Position numbers and translations under genes: made by a program. A stretch of 64,000 nucleotides of DNA from DASZHJ01 sp035517495 (GTDB lineage Bacteria > Pseudomonadota > Alphaproteobacteria > ATCC43930 > CGMCC-115725), in assembly GCA_035517495.1 (NCBI GenBank), contig DATIYT010000082.1, positions 1 through 64,000 of the forward strand, read 5' to 3'. The notes under the pieces are model-generated. The model was not told the origin of the DNA and did not search any database. It was given only the letters and a program-made list of their open reading frames with translations. Below, in pieces: positions 23,701 to 32,241 of this stretch (within the stretch, counting starts at the first letter, position 1; every line of letters begins with the position of its first letter).

Positions 23701-25605
23701 ATGGCACGCTCTTATGAGGAGGTCCATCGCCGCTCGCTTAGCGATCCCGAAGGGTTCTGGGCGGAAGCGGCCGAAGCGATCGATTGGGACCGGCGCTGGG
23801 ACGAAGTCCTCGACCGCGGCAATGCGCCATTTTATCTCTGGTTCAAAGGAGGCCGGCTCAATACATGCTGGAACGCCCTCGACCGGCACGTGGAACGGGG
23901 CCGCGCCCAGCAAACCGCACTGATCTATGACAGCCCGATCACTGGGCAGATCAAGAAATTCACCTATCGCGAGATGCGCGACAAGGTTGCACTTGTTGCC
24001 GGCATGCTCAGGGAACTCGGGGTTGCGAGGGGCGATCGCGTACTGATTTACATGCCCATGGTGCCTGAGGCGGTGATGGCGATGCTCGCCTGCGCGCGGA
24101 TCGGCGCCATTCACTCAGTGGTATTCGGCGGTTTCGCCGCGCCTGAGCTCGCGACCCGCATCGACGACGCCAAGCCGAAGGTGATCGTGGCCGCCTCCTG
24201 CGGTGTCGAGCCGCAGCGGATCGTGCCGTACAAACCGCTGCTCGATGCGGCAATCGAACAGTCGGCCGCCAAGCCCGCGCACTGCGTGATCGTGCAGCGT
24301 CCCATGGAGAGGGCGCCCTTGGTCGCTGGCCGCGACCATGACTGGGAGGAGTTGCTGGCACGAGCCAAGCCCGCGCCCTGCGTTTCCGTCGCCGCGACCG
24401 ATCCGCTCTATATCCTCTACACTTCCGGCACGACCGGCGTTCCCAAGGGGATCGTGCGCCAGCACGGCGGTCACGCGGTGGCGCTCTATTGGTCTATGGC
24501 CAACATCTACGGCATCAAGCCCGGCGATGCCTGGTTCACCGCCTCGGACGTGGGATGGGTGGTGGGCCACTCCTACATCGTCTATGCGCCGCTTTTCTAC
24601 GGCTGCACCTCGGTACTGTTCGAAGGGAAGCCGGTGGGCACGCCCGATGCAGGCGTATTCTGGCGCGTCATCGCCGAGCACGGGGTGGTGACGATGTTCA
24701 CGGCACCCACCGCCTTCCGCGCGATCAAGCGCGAGGATCCCGACGGTGCGTTCATGCACCGGCACGATCTTTCGAAATTCCGCGCGCTGTTTCTCGCCGG
24801 CGAGCGCGCCGATCCGCCGACGGTCGAATGGGCGCAGCAGCAGCTTCGCGTGCCCGTGGTCGATCATTGGTGGCAGACGGAGACCGGCTGGCCGATCACC
24901 GCCAACCCGCTCGGCATCGAGAAGCTGCCGATCAAGCTCGGGTCCTCCACCAAACCGATGCCGGGTTGGGATATCAGGGTGGTCGATACCGACGGCCACG
25001 AGATGAAGCAGGGCGAGATCGGGGCACTGGTCGCCAAGCTGCCGCTGCCGCCCGGTACCTTGCCGACGCTCTGGAACGCCGATGACCGGTTCCGGGAATC
25101 CTATCTCCGCGAGTATCCCGGCTATTACCAGACCGCCGATGCCGGCTACATCGACGAAGACGGTTACGTTTTCGTGATGACGCGAACCGACGACATCATC
25201 AACGTGGCGGGCCACCGCCTCTCCACCGGCGCGATCGAGGAGGTGCTGGCGGCGCATCCCGACGTCGCGGAATGCGCGGTGGTGGGCGTCAATGATGCGC
25301 TCAAGGGGCAGGTACCCCTGGGGTTCCTAGTTCTGAAACACGGGGTTGATCGTCCGCCTGCGATCATCGCCGGCGAGACCGTGCAGCTCGTGCGCGACCA
25401 CATCGGCCCGGTCGCGAGCTTCAAGACGGCGCTTGTTGTGCATCGCCTGCCCAAAACGCGCTCGGGGAAGATCTTGCGCGGCACGATGCGAAAGATCGCC
25501 GATGGCGAGCCCTATCGTATGCCGGCGACGATCGACGATCCCGGGATTATCGGCGAGATCACGGACTCTCTGAAGACGGCGGGGTTTCCGTCCCGGACGC
25601 AATAG
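23701..25605 (+). CDS. prpE: Propionyl-CoA synthetase
   Basis: 634 residues of the ACS family with the ACAS N-terminal region (SDPEGFWAEAAEAIDWDRRW). P-loop ILYTSGTTGVPKGIVRQHGG, then ASDVGWVVGHSYIVYAPL, DHWWQTETGWPI (acetyl/propionyl type), TRTDDIINVAGHRLSTGAIE and the catalytic KTRSGKILRGTMRKI lysine. The RQHGGHAVALYWSM segment and the WDRR..EVLDRGNAPFY..F..G start favour PrpE over Acs. It activates propionate for the methylcitrate or methylmalonyl route. The start has no clear Shine-Dalgarno. Confidence 0.88.
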   Translation: MARSYEEVHRRSLSDPEGFWAEAAEAIDWDRRWDEVLDRGNAPFYLWFKGGRLNTCWNALDRHVERGRAQQTALIYDSPITGQIKKFTYREMRDKVALVAGMLRELGVARGDRVLIYMPMVPEAVMAMLACARIGAIHSVVFGGFAAPELATRIDDAKPKVIVAASCGVEPQRIVPYKPLLDAAIEQSAAKPAHCVIVQRPMERAPLVAGRDHDWEELLARAKPAPCVSVAATDPLYILYTSGTTGVPKGIVRQHGGHAVALYWSMANIYGIKPGDAWFTASDVGWVVGHSYIVYAPLFYGCTSVLFEGKPVGTPDAGVFWRVIAEHGVVTMFTAPTAFRAIKREDPDGAFMHRHDLSKFRALFLAGERADPPTVEWAQQQLRVPVVDHWWQTETGWPITANPLGIEKLPIKLGSSTKPMPGWDIRVVDTDGHEMKQGEIGALVAKLPLPPGTLPTLWNADDRFRESYLREYPGYYQTADAGYIDEDGYVFVMTRTDDIINVAGHRLSTGAIEEVLAAHPDVAECAVVGVNDALKGQVPLGFLVLKHGVDRPPAIIAGETVQLVRDHIGPVASFKTALVVHRLPKTRSGKILRGTMRKIADGEPYRMPATIDDPGIIGEITDSLKTAGFPSRTQ

Positions 25606-25611
25606 CGGCGG

Positions 25612-27180
25612 TTAATCGCCGGTCGCGGTCGCGGCTTTGGTCGCGAGCGATGTGCCGCGCAGCAGCGGCAACAGCAGTAGCGACAGGAGGAAGCACCCGC
25701 CGAGCACCAGGTAGGCCTCGTTGAAGCTCGCAACCGCTGCGGCGCGTTCGATCAGCGGCCGCACAGCCTCCTTGGTTGCCTCGTCGATAGGACCGAGCGG
25801 TTGATTGTGGAAGCGGTCGAGGGGCAAACCCGCTTCGAGCGCGGCCTTGGGGTCGCCCGCCTGTAGCCGCTCGATCAGGCGCGTCACATGGATCGGTGCA
25901 CGCAGCTCCAGGATGGTGTCGATGACCGCAATGCCGACCGCGCCGCCGAGATTTCGCATGAGATTGAACAGGCCGCTTGCGACTGCGAGATTGGCGCCAC
26001 TCCTGCCTTCGAGAGCGAGGTCCGTGGCCGGCAGGATGCAGAACATGACGGCGACGCCACGCAGGAGCTGCGGCCAGAACTGCCCCTCGAAATCGGTCTC
26101 GTAGGTCTGGAAGCCGTTGGCGAGAAGGCCGATGCCGAACAAGCCGAATCCGAAGGCGGTGAGGAGGCGCGGATCGAGCCGGCGTTCGAGCGGAGCCGCG
26201 ATCGGCGCCGTCACCAATTGCGAGGCGCCGCTTACCAGCATGATCGTGCCGATCTCGAATGGCGTGCGGTCGCGCACCAGGCCCAGGAACAGCGGCATCA
26301 GATAGACCGATCCATAGAGGCCGGCGCCGAGGATGAAGCTGTAAAGGCTGCCGATCGCGAAGGTGCGGTCACCGAAGTCACCGAGCGGCACCAACGGCGC
26401 TTCGCGGCGGAGCGAGCGGTGAATCAACAACGCCCCACAGGAAAGGCACGTGGCAAGCAGCGCCAGCACGTAACCGTCGCCCCAGCCACGCGGCGGCCCC
26501 TCTTTCAGCACCAGTTCCAAGCTAGCAAGCGCGACCGCCAGCAGGATCAAGCTTGGGTAATCGAAGTGCCGCAGCAGCGACCAATCCGGTCGACCTGTCC
26601 GGAGCATCGCGCCGGTCGTTGCCGCCACCACGACGCCCGGCGCAAAATTGATCAGGAACAGCCAGTGCCAGTTATAGGTCTCGGTGATGTAACCGCCGAC
26701 AATGGGTCCGAGCGTTGGCGCCAGCACCGCGAATACGCCCGCAATCGTCGTGGTGCGCACATGCGCGCTCCGCGGAAACAGCAGGAAGACCGAAGTGAAG
26801 ACCGCGGGGATTACCGCGCCACCGCAGAAGCCTTGGATCGCGCGAAAGGTGATCAATGTGCCGAAGCCCGCGCTCGCGGCGCAGCCGATGCTCGCGAGCG
26901 TGAATCCAACGATCGCCACGACGAACATCCAGCGCAGCGTCAGCAGCCGAGTGAGGTACCCGGTCAGCGGGATCGCGATCACCTCGGCGATCAGATAGGT
27001 CGTCTGAATCCAGCTAAGGCGATCGCCCGGGATGCGCAGTGCGACCTGAATATCCGGCAATGAGCTGGCGACGATCTGGATGTCCAGGATCGCCATGAAC
27101 ATGCCGAGGCACATGGCAAGGAAGCCGAGCCATGTGCGTGCGCTCGCCGTGTTGTCGCCGGTGCCCCCGGCTGTTGACAA
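25612..27180 (-). CDS. DHA2-family MFS drug exporter (EmrB/QacA type)
   Basis: 522 residues with about 14 hydrophobic segments. The DHA2 motif is in helix 1: MAILDIQIVASSLPDIQVAL. Motif A-like sequence (TGYLTRLLTLRWMF) and motif C (VLAPTLGPIVGGYI) follow. It should export toxic organic compounds by proton antiport. EmrB partners usually have an HlyD/EmrA gene next door; none is present here, so it may act alone or with a remote adaptor. Confidence 0.9.
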   Translation of the reverse strand: MSTAGGTGDNTASARTWLGFLAMCLGMFMAILDIQIVASSLPDIQVALRIPGDRLSWIQTTYLIAEVIAIPLTGYLTRLLTLRWMFVVAIVGFTLASIGCAASAGFGTLITFRAIQGFCGGAVIPAVFTSVFLLFPRSAHVRTTTIAGVFAVLAPTLGPIVGGYITETYNWHWLFLINFAPGVVVAATTGAMLRTGRPDWSLLRHFDYPSLILLAVALASLELVLKEGPPRGWGDGYVLALLATCLSCGALLIHRSLRREAPLVPLGDFGDRTFAIGSLYSFILGAGLYGSVYLMPLFLGLVRDRTPFEIGTIMLVSGASQLVTAPIAAPLERRLDPRLLTAFGFGLFGIGLLANGFQTYETDFEGQFWPQLLRGVAVMFCILPATDLALEGRSGANLAVASGLFNLMRNLGGAVGIAVIDTILELRAPIHVTRLIERLQAGDPKAALEAGLPLDRFHNQPLGPIDEATKEAVRPLIERAAAVASFNEAYLVLGGCFLLSLLLLPLLRGTSLATKAATATGD

Positions 27181-27192
27181 GAGCGCCGGCCG

Positions 27193-27774
27193 TTATTGCG
27201 CGGCCGTTTCGGCCTCGCCCGTGGCCGCGATATCGTCGACGACAGCGCGCTTCTTGCCCTTGCTCGCGCGATTGACGGCTTCTTCGAGTTCCGGAAGCGT
27301 GCAAAGCCCAAGCGCCACCGGATGGCGCGGCTTGATATTGGGCGAGTTCCAGTGCGTGCGGTCGCGCACCGCGGCTATCGTCGGCTTGGTGGTGCCCACC
27401 AGCTTCGAAATTTGTCCGTCGCTCAGTTCCGGGTGATTCTTGAGCAGCCACGCGATGGCGTCGGGCTTGTCCTGCCGTTTGGAGATCGGCGTGTAGCGCG
27501 GGCCCTTGTGCTTCACCATCGGGACCGGCTGCGCCTGATCGCTGAGCTGCAGCCGCGCCGTGGGGTCGGCCTCGCAGCGCCTGATCTCCTCGGTGGTGAG
27601 TTGGCCGTTGGCGACGGGGTCGAGACCTTGCATCTGGGCCGCCACCTCGCCATCGGCGATCGCCTGCACCTCGAGCGCATGCAGCCCGCAGAATTCAGCG
27701 ATCTGATCGAAGGAGAGGCTGGTGTTCTCGACCAGCCAGACGGCAGTCGCCTTGGGCATCAGCGGAAGGCCCAT
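27193..27774 (-). CDS. trcR: Cell-cycle transcriptional regulator TrcR (DUF1013)
   Basis: 193 residues, with AGGAGGATATA before the ATG. MPKATAVWLVENTSLSFDQI, FCGLHALEVQAIADGE, and a second helix-turn-helix-like block DAIAWLLKNHPELSDGQISK / LVGTTKPTIAAVRDRTHWN are the DUF1013 signatures. TrcR is nearly confined to alphaproteobacteria and, in Rhodobacter, interacts with an alternative transcription programme linked to CtrA. The Lys/Ala-rich tail is variable. Standalone gene 12 nt before the exporter. Confidence 0.88.
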   Translation of the reverse strand: MGLPLMPKATAVWLVENTSLSFDQIAEFCGLHALEVQAIADGEVAAQMQGLDPVANGQLTTEEIRRCEADPTARLQLSDQAQPVPMVKHKGPRYTPISKRQDKPDAIAWLLKNHPELSDGQISKLVGTTKPTIAAVRDRTHWNSPNIKPRHPVALGLCTLPELEEAVNRASKGKKRAVVDDIAATGEAETAAQ

Positions 27775-27982
27775 TATATCCTCCTATGTCCTTGATAACG
27801 TGAGCCTCTCAGCGGGTCATCACAGCCGGAAGGCGGCGTTGAGGGCTTGGATGTGACTGTATATAGCCGTTCGCTCGCCCCCTGGAAAGGGCCGGGCGCC
27901 GACCTGCCCAAATTTATCCTTACAGCCTAAGAGGTTAATAAGTCTGGCAACCCCCATTCATGGTCCCCGCTTCCGACGTCAG

Positions 27983-28013
27983 CCCGGCTCTCGCTGCGCT
28001 CGGCCGGGATGAC
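27983..28013 (+). repeat. Dispersed palindromic repeat, copy A
   Basis: 31 nt with inverted ends CCCGGC/GCCGGG around CTCGCTGCGCTCG, followed by ATGAC. Near-identical copies lie at 42061-42091 (same strand) and 41933-41964 (opposite strand). Here it is 16 nt from the 3' end of the quinone oxidoreductase gene. Confidence 0.8.
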
Positions 28014-28028
28014 GACAAAGATCGGCCC

Positions 28029-29030
28029 TTAACACACCAGCACGATCTTGCCGATGTGCTCCGACGTCTCCATCAGCCGGTGCGCGGCGGCCGCTTCGGC
28101 GAGCGGGAAGGTGCGGTAGATCACCGGCTTCACCTGTTTCTTCTCCAGGAGCGGCCAGACTTGGCGTCGCAGGCAAGCGGCGATCGCGCCTTTCTGCTCG
28201 ACCGTGCGCGGGCGCAAGGTCGAGCCGGTGACGGTGAGCCGCTTCAGCATAATGGGCGCGAAATTGATCTCGATCTTGGCGCCCTTGAGATAGGCGACAT
28301 TGACCAGACGTCCCTCCATGGCGAGCGCGCTCAGGTTCTTCTGCATGTAGTCGCCGCCGACCATGTCGAGAATCACGTCGACGCCGCGGCCGCCTGTCAT
28401 CTCCCGAACGACCGCCAGAAAATCCATGATCTTGTAGTCGATGCAACGCGTCGCGCCCAGCGCCTCGCAGGCCCGGCATTTCTCGATGCTCCCCGCAGTC
28501 GCGAAGATTTGCCCGGCACCAAACGCGCGCGCGAGCTGGATCGCGGTGGTGCCGATGCCGCTTGATCCCCCGTGGACCAAGATGCTCTCGCCGGCCTGAA
28601 ACCGCGCGCGTTCGAACACGTTGGTCCAGACCGTGAAAAACGTCTCAGGCACGGCGGCGGCTTCGATGAAGGTCAATCCTTTGGGGACCGGCAGACACTG
28701 CAGGGCTGGCGCCACGCAATAGTTCGCATAGCCACCGCCCGCCACCAACGCGCAGACTTCGTCGCCGATCGCGATGTCGTGCACGCCGAGGCCGATTGCC
28801 GCGACCCGGCCCGCGATTTCAAGGCCGGGAATATCGCTCGCGCCCGGTGGTGGATCGTATTGGCCCTGGCGCTGCTGCACGTCGGGGCGGTTGACCCCCG
28901 CGGCTTTGACCTCGATCAGGATTTCGCCGGCGCCCGGCATTGGCATCGGACGCGTCGCGGGCTTTAGGACCTCGGGCCCGCCGGGCTCGCTGATCTCGAT
29001 GATGGTGATGGTCTTGGGAAGCTCGCTCAT
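28029..29030 (-). CDS. NAD(P)H quinone oxidoreductase (MDR family, PIG3-like)
   Basis: 333 residues from ATG 29030; the longer upstream frame is the antisense of DUF1192. GroES-like N-domain (IEVKAAGVNRPDVQQRQGQY, IPGLEIAGRVAAIG) and Rossmann domain with ILVHGGSSGIGTTAIQLARA. No zinc-binding Cys cluster, so it belongs to the zinc-independent quinone reductases. It reduces quinones or reactive carbonyls with NADPH. The neighbouring DUF1192 gene is divergent. Confidence 0.92.
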   Translation of the reverse strand: MSELPKTITIIEISEPGGPEVLKPATRPMPMPGAGEILIEVKAAGVNRPDVQQRQGQYDPPPGASDIPGLEIAGRVAAIGLGVHDIAIGDEVCALVAGGGYANYCVAPALQCLPVPKGLTFIEAAAVPETFFTVWTNVFERARFQAGESILVHGGSSGIGTTAIQLARAFGAGQIFATAGSIEKCRACEALGATRCIDYKIMDFLAVVREMTGGRGVDVILDMVGGDYMQKNLSALAMEGRLVNVAYLKGAKIEINFAPIMLKRLTVTGSTLRPRTVEQKGAIAACLRRQVWPLLEKKQVKPVIYRTFPLAEAAAAHRLMETSEHIGKIVLVC

Positions 29031-29108
29031 TGGGAAACCCTCGGTCGGAAAGGCGGATTGCGTGTCTAGCTCGATCGCGCGACACTGGCAACCGCCGAGG
29101 AGATGCCG

Positions 29109-29291
29109 ATGGACGAGGAAGATCTGCTGCCGCTGCGCAAGAAGCCGCCGCCCAAGGACCTGGCACCGATGGCGATTGCCGAGCTCGAGGATTACATCGT
29201 CGGCCTCGAGGCCGAAATCGAGCGCGCGCGGGGCGAGATCGCGCGTAAACGTAACCAAAAAACCGGCGCCGAGGCATTGTTCAAGCGCTGA
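29109..29291 (+). CDS. DUF1192 family protein
   Basis: 60 residues. ATG 29109 is preceded by GAGGAG at 6 nt, which is better than the in-frame ATG at 29103 (62 residues). DEEDLLPLRKKPPPKDLAPM is followed by IAELEDYIVGLEAEIERARG, the DUF1192 signature, a small coiled-coil protein of unknown function found in alphaproteobacteria. The start lies 79 nt from the divergent oxidoreductase. Confidence 0.85.
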   Translation: MDEEDLLPLRKKPPPKDLAPMAIAELEDYIVGLEAEIERARGEIARKRNQKTGAEALFKR

Positions 29292-29551
29292 AATCCGCCG
29301 CCGGCCCTCGCGCAGGCGGAACCGGCGCGGAGCGACCCGGCTGCAACCAATTCGGGTGCTGCCATCTCGATCGATGGCGGTCGGGTGGCGCAGGGACCGC
29401 GTTTAGCGGGTGTTAAGGCCTCCGCGATAAGCTTCAGTTGGAAGGCGGCCTCCCGCCTTGTCCGAGCATCTTCAGGAAGGCCGTCCGTCGGGGGCGGCTT
29501 TCCGCTTTCTGATGTATGGTTGCGGCCTTCCTGCCCGCGTGGAGGCCCGCC

Positions 29552-30865
29552 ATGCCCGAGATCAAGAACCCCGGCTTTTCCACCCTGAGCCTGCATGCGG
29601 GCCAGCGTCCCGATCCCGTCACGGGTGCGCGCGCGGTGCCGATCTACCAAAGCACCAGCTTCGTCTTCCGCGACAGTGATCACGCGGCGGCGCTGTTCAA
29701 CCTGGAGGAGCCCGGCTTCATCTATTCGCGGATCGCCAATCCGACGGTCGCGGTATTGGAGGAGCGGCTTGCGGCGCTCGAAGGCGGCGTCGGCGCGATC
29801 TGCACCGCGAGCGGCCAGGCGGCGCTGCACCTGGCGATCGCCACGTTGATGGGCGCGGGCGGCCACATCGTCGCGGCGGCCTCGCTCTATGGCGGCTCGA
29901 TCAATCTGCTGAAATTGACCCTGCCGCGCTTCGGTATCGAGGCGACCCTGGTCGATCCCCGCGATCCCGAGGCATTCCGCCGAGCGATCCGCGCGGAGAC
30001 CCGTCTCGTCTTCGCGGAGATCCTCGGCAATCCCGGCCTCGAAGTGTTGGACGTGCCGGCAGTCGCGGAAGTCGCGCATGGGGCCGCACTGCCGCTGCTC
30101 GTCGATGCCACCTTCGCCACGCCCTATCTCTGCCGCGTCCTCGATCTCGGCGCCGACTTGGTGATGCACTCAGCCACCAAGTGGCTCGGCGGTCACGGCC
30201 TCGCGATCGGCGGCGCGCTGATCGACGGCGGCCGGTTCGATTGGCAGGCCTCGGGCAAATTTCCGACCCTGACCCAGCCTTATGCGGGCTATCACGGCAT
30301 CGATTTCGCGGCGGAGTTCGGCCCGCAGGCCTTTATCATGCGCGCACGCGCCGAGGGCTTGCGGGATTTCGGCGCCTGCATGAGCCCGCAAAACGCATTC
30401 CTGATTTTGCAGGGGGTCGAAACTCTGCCGCTGCGCATGGCGCGGCACATGGAGAATACGCGGGGCGTGCTCGACTTCCTCGGCAAGAACGAGGCCGTGG
30501 CGTGGGTGCTGCATCCGGATTTGCCGAGCCATCCCGATCATGCGCTGGCGCGGCGCTTGTTGCCGAGCGGCGCGGGGTCGATGGTGAGTTTTGGCGTCAA
30601 GGGCGGGCGCGCCGCGGGTAAGCGCTTCGTCGATTCACTCAAATTGATCTCGCACCTCGCCAATGTCGGCGACGCCAAAACCCTGGTCATCCATCCCGCC
30701 AGCACCACGCATCAGCAGATGAGCGCCGAGCAGCTCCGCGTGGCCGGGGTCGGCGAAGATATGATCCGCCTCTCGGTCGGCATCGAGGAATTGGGCGACA
30801 TCCTCGACGATCTGGCGCAGGCGCTCAGGGCGTCGCAGCGCGGTTTGGCGCGCGCGGCGGAGTAA
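29552..30865 (+). CDS. metY: O-acetylhomoserine sulfhydrylase-type aminocarboxypropyltransferase
   Basis: 437 residues; start at ATG 29552 after GTGGAGG. Cys/Met-metabolism PLP fold: LSLHAGQRPDPVTGARAVPI, PIYQSTSFVF, the PLP-lysine motif HSATKWLGGHG (~205), and the C-terminal VGIEELGDILDDLAQAL. The 430-residue length and the LHAGQ.PDP start favour MetY over MetB/MetZ. It makes homocysteine from O-acetylhomoserine and sulfide, or uses a related thiol. It runs into an alpha/beta hydrolase 4 nt later. That gene might be an acetyltransferase-like partner, but its motifs are hydrolase-like. Confidence 0.9.
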   Translation: MPEIKNPGFSTLSLHAGQRPDPVTGARAVPIYQSTSFVFRDSDHAAALFNLEEPGFIYSRIANPTVAVLEERLAALEGGVGAICTASGQAALHLAIATLMGAGGHIVAAASLYGGSINLLKLTLPRFGIEATLVDPRDPEAFRRAIRAETRLVFAEILGNPGLEVLDVPAVAEVAHGAALPLLVDATFATPYLCRVLDLGADLVMHSATKWLGGHGLAIGGALIDGGRFDWQASGKFPTLTQPYAGYHGIDFAAEFGPQAFIMRARAEGLRDFGACMSPQNAFLILQGVETLPLRMARHMENTRGVLDFLGKNEAVAWVLHPDLPSHPDHALARRLLPSGAGSMVSFGVKGGRAAGKRFVDSLKLISHLANVGDAKTLVIHPASTTHQQMSAEQLRVAGVGEDMIRLSVGIEELGDILDDLAQALRASQRGLARAAE

Positions 30866-30869
30866 GCCG

Positions 30870-31658
30870 GTGGAGCTTCGCGTCGACGGAAAGCGCGTCT
30901 TCGCCGCGACCGGCGGGCGGGAGTTCGATCCGGCGCTGCCGGCCGCCGTGTTCATTCATGGCGCCGGCATGGACCACACGGTCTGGGCATTGCAGACCCG
31001 GTCTTTCGCGCACCGCGGAAGGAGCGTGCTGGCGTTAGACTTGCCGGGGCATGGGCGCAGTGAAGGGCCATCGCTCCCCAGCATCGAGGCGATGGGTGCA
31101 TGGGTGCTGGCGGTGCTCGATGCCGCGCATGCCGCGCACGCGCGGATCGCCGGGCACAGCATGGGTTCGCTGGTGGCGCTGGAAGCGTCGGCGCAGGGCG
31201 CAAGCCGCGTTGAGGGACTGGCGCTGCTGGGCTTCGCGCCCGAGATTCCCGTGCATCCCGATTTGCTCGCGGCCGCCCGCGCGGGCGAGCATGCGGCAAT
31301 CGAGATGATGGTCGCCTGGAGCTTCGGCGCGCGCGCCCGATTTGGTGCGACGCCGGCGCCCGGCCTTTGGCTTACGGGCGAGGCGATGCGGCTCTTGGAG
31401 CGCGCGCAGGTGCCAAGCCTCGCTGGCGATCTCGCGGCCTGCGACGCTTATCGCGGCGCAGCCCAAGCCGCCACTGCGGTCCGCTGTCCGACGCTGTTTC
31501 TGTTGGGCGAGGAGGACCGGATGACGCCGGCCGCCAAAGCTGCGGCTTTCGCGGAGCGCATCGCGGGTGCCAAGATCGTGCGGCTCGCCGGCGTCGGCCA
31601 CATGATGCCGATCGAGGATCCGATCGCGACTTTGGCGGCGCTCCGCCGCGTGATTTGA
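30870..31658 (+). CDS. Alpha/beta hydrolase
   Basis: 262 residues beginning with GTG 4 nt after metY. AAVFIHGAGMDHTVW (oxyanion HG), the nucleophile elbow IAGHSMGSLVALEA (Ser ~92), the acid LLGEEDRMTP and the catalytic His GVGHMMPIEDP are all in place. Operon with metY and the thioesterase. The substrate is not evident; an ester or thioester product of the pathway is likely. Confidence 0.9.
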   Translation: MELRVDGKRVFAATGGREFDPALPAAVFIHGAGMDHTVWALQTRSFAHRGRSVLALDLPGHGRSEGPSLPSIEAMGAWVLAVLDAAHAAHARIAGHSMGSLVALEASAQGASRVEGLALLGFAPEIPVHPDLLAAARAGEHAAIEMMVAWSFGARARFGATPAPGLWLTGEAMRLLERAQVPSLAGDLAACDAYRGAAQAATAVRCPTLFLLGEEDRMTPAAKAAAFAERIAGAKIVRLAGVGHMMPIEDPIATLAALRRVI

Positions 31659-31672
31659 GTTGGGGGTGAAGG

Positions 31673-32113
31673 ATGGCGGAAGGCGAACAGGAACGGCGCG
31701 CGAATTATCCGCACTTTCTCACGATTCCCACGCGCTGGATGGACAACGACATCTACGGTCACGTCAACAACGTGATCTACTATTCGTACTTCGACACCGT
31801 CATCAACAAGTACCTGATCGAAGCGGGCGGGCTCGATATCCATGACGGCGGCGTAATCGGCATCGCCGTCGAAAGCCTCTGCCGCTTCCATCGCTCGCTG
31901 GTGTTTCCCGACCTGGTGGAGGCGGGGTTGCGCGTCGGCCGCCTCGGCACGTCGAGCGTGCGCTACGAGATCGGCCTCTTCCGCGCGGGCGACGAGCCGC
32001 CGGCCGCCACCGGGCATTTCATTCATGTCTTCGTCGAGCGCGAGAGCCGCCGTCCGACCCCGATCCCCCCGCTCCTCCGCCACGCGCTCGAAAAGTTGGT
32101 GAGGGAGAGTTAG
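31673..32113 (+). CDS. Acyl-CoA thioesterase (4HBT hot-dog fold)
   Basis: 146 residues with TRWMDNDIYGHVNNVIYYSY, in which the Asp and HVNN are the 4HBT active-site motif, followed by CRFHRSLVFPDLVEAGLRV. It hydrolyses acyl-CoA thioesters, probably as a tetramer. Third gene of the metY-hydrolase-thioesterase string (14 nt gap). Specificity unknown. Confidence 0.9.
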   Translation: MAEGEQERRANYPHFLTIPTRWMDNDIYGHVNNVIYYSYFDTVINKYLIEAGGLDIHDGGVIGIAVESLCRFHRSLVFPDLVEAGLRVGRLGTSSVRYEIGLFRAGDEPPAATGHFIHVFVERESRRPTPIPPLLRHALEKLVRES

Positions 32114-32241
32114 GGACAAGCAGGAATGCTCGGTAAACGCACATTAAACCCGCAAAATATAGCGGCTCACTTAGCATCTACCTACAAGAAGCCATTCTAG
32201 CGTAGGATGCCGCAGGGGATACACTAGGCGGGAGCGGTGGC

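Noticed and set aside
25888..27063. 391-codon plus-strand frame opposite the DHA2 exporter
   Set aside because: His/Arg/Glu-rich shadow of a membrane protein; no start signal.
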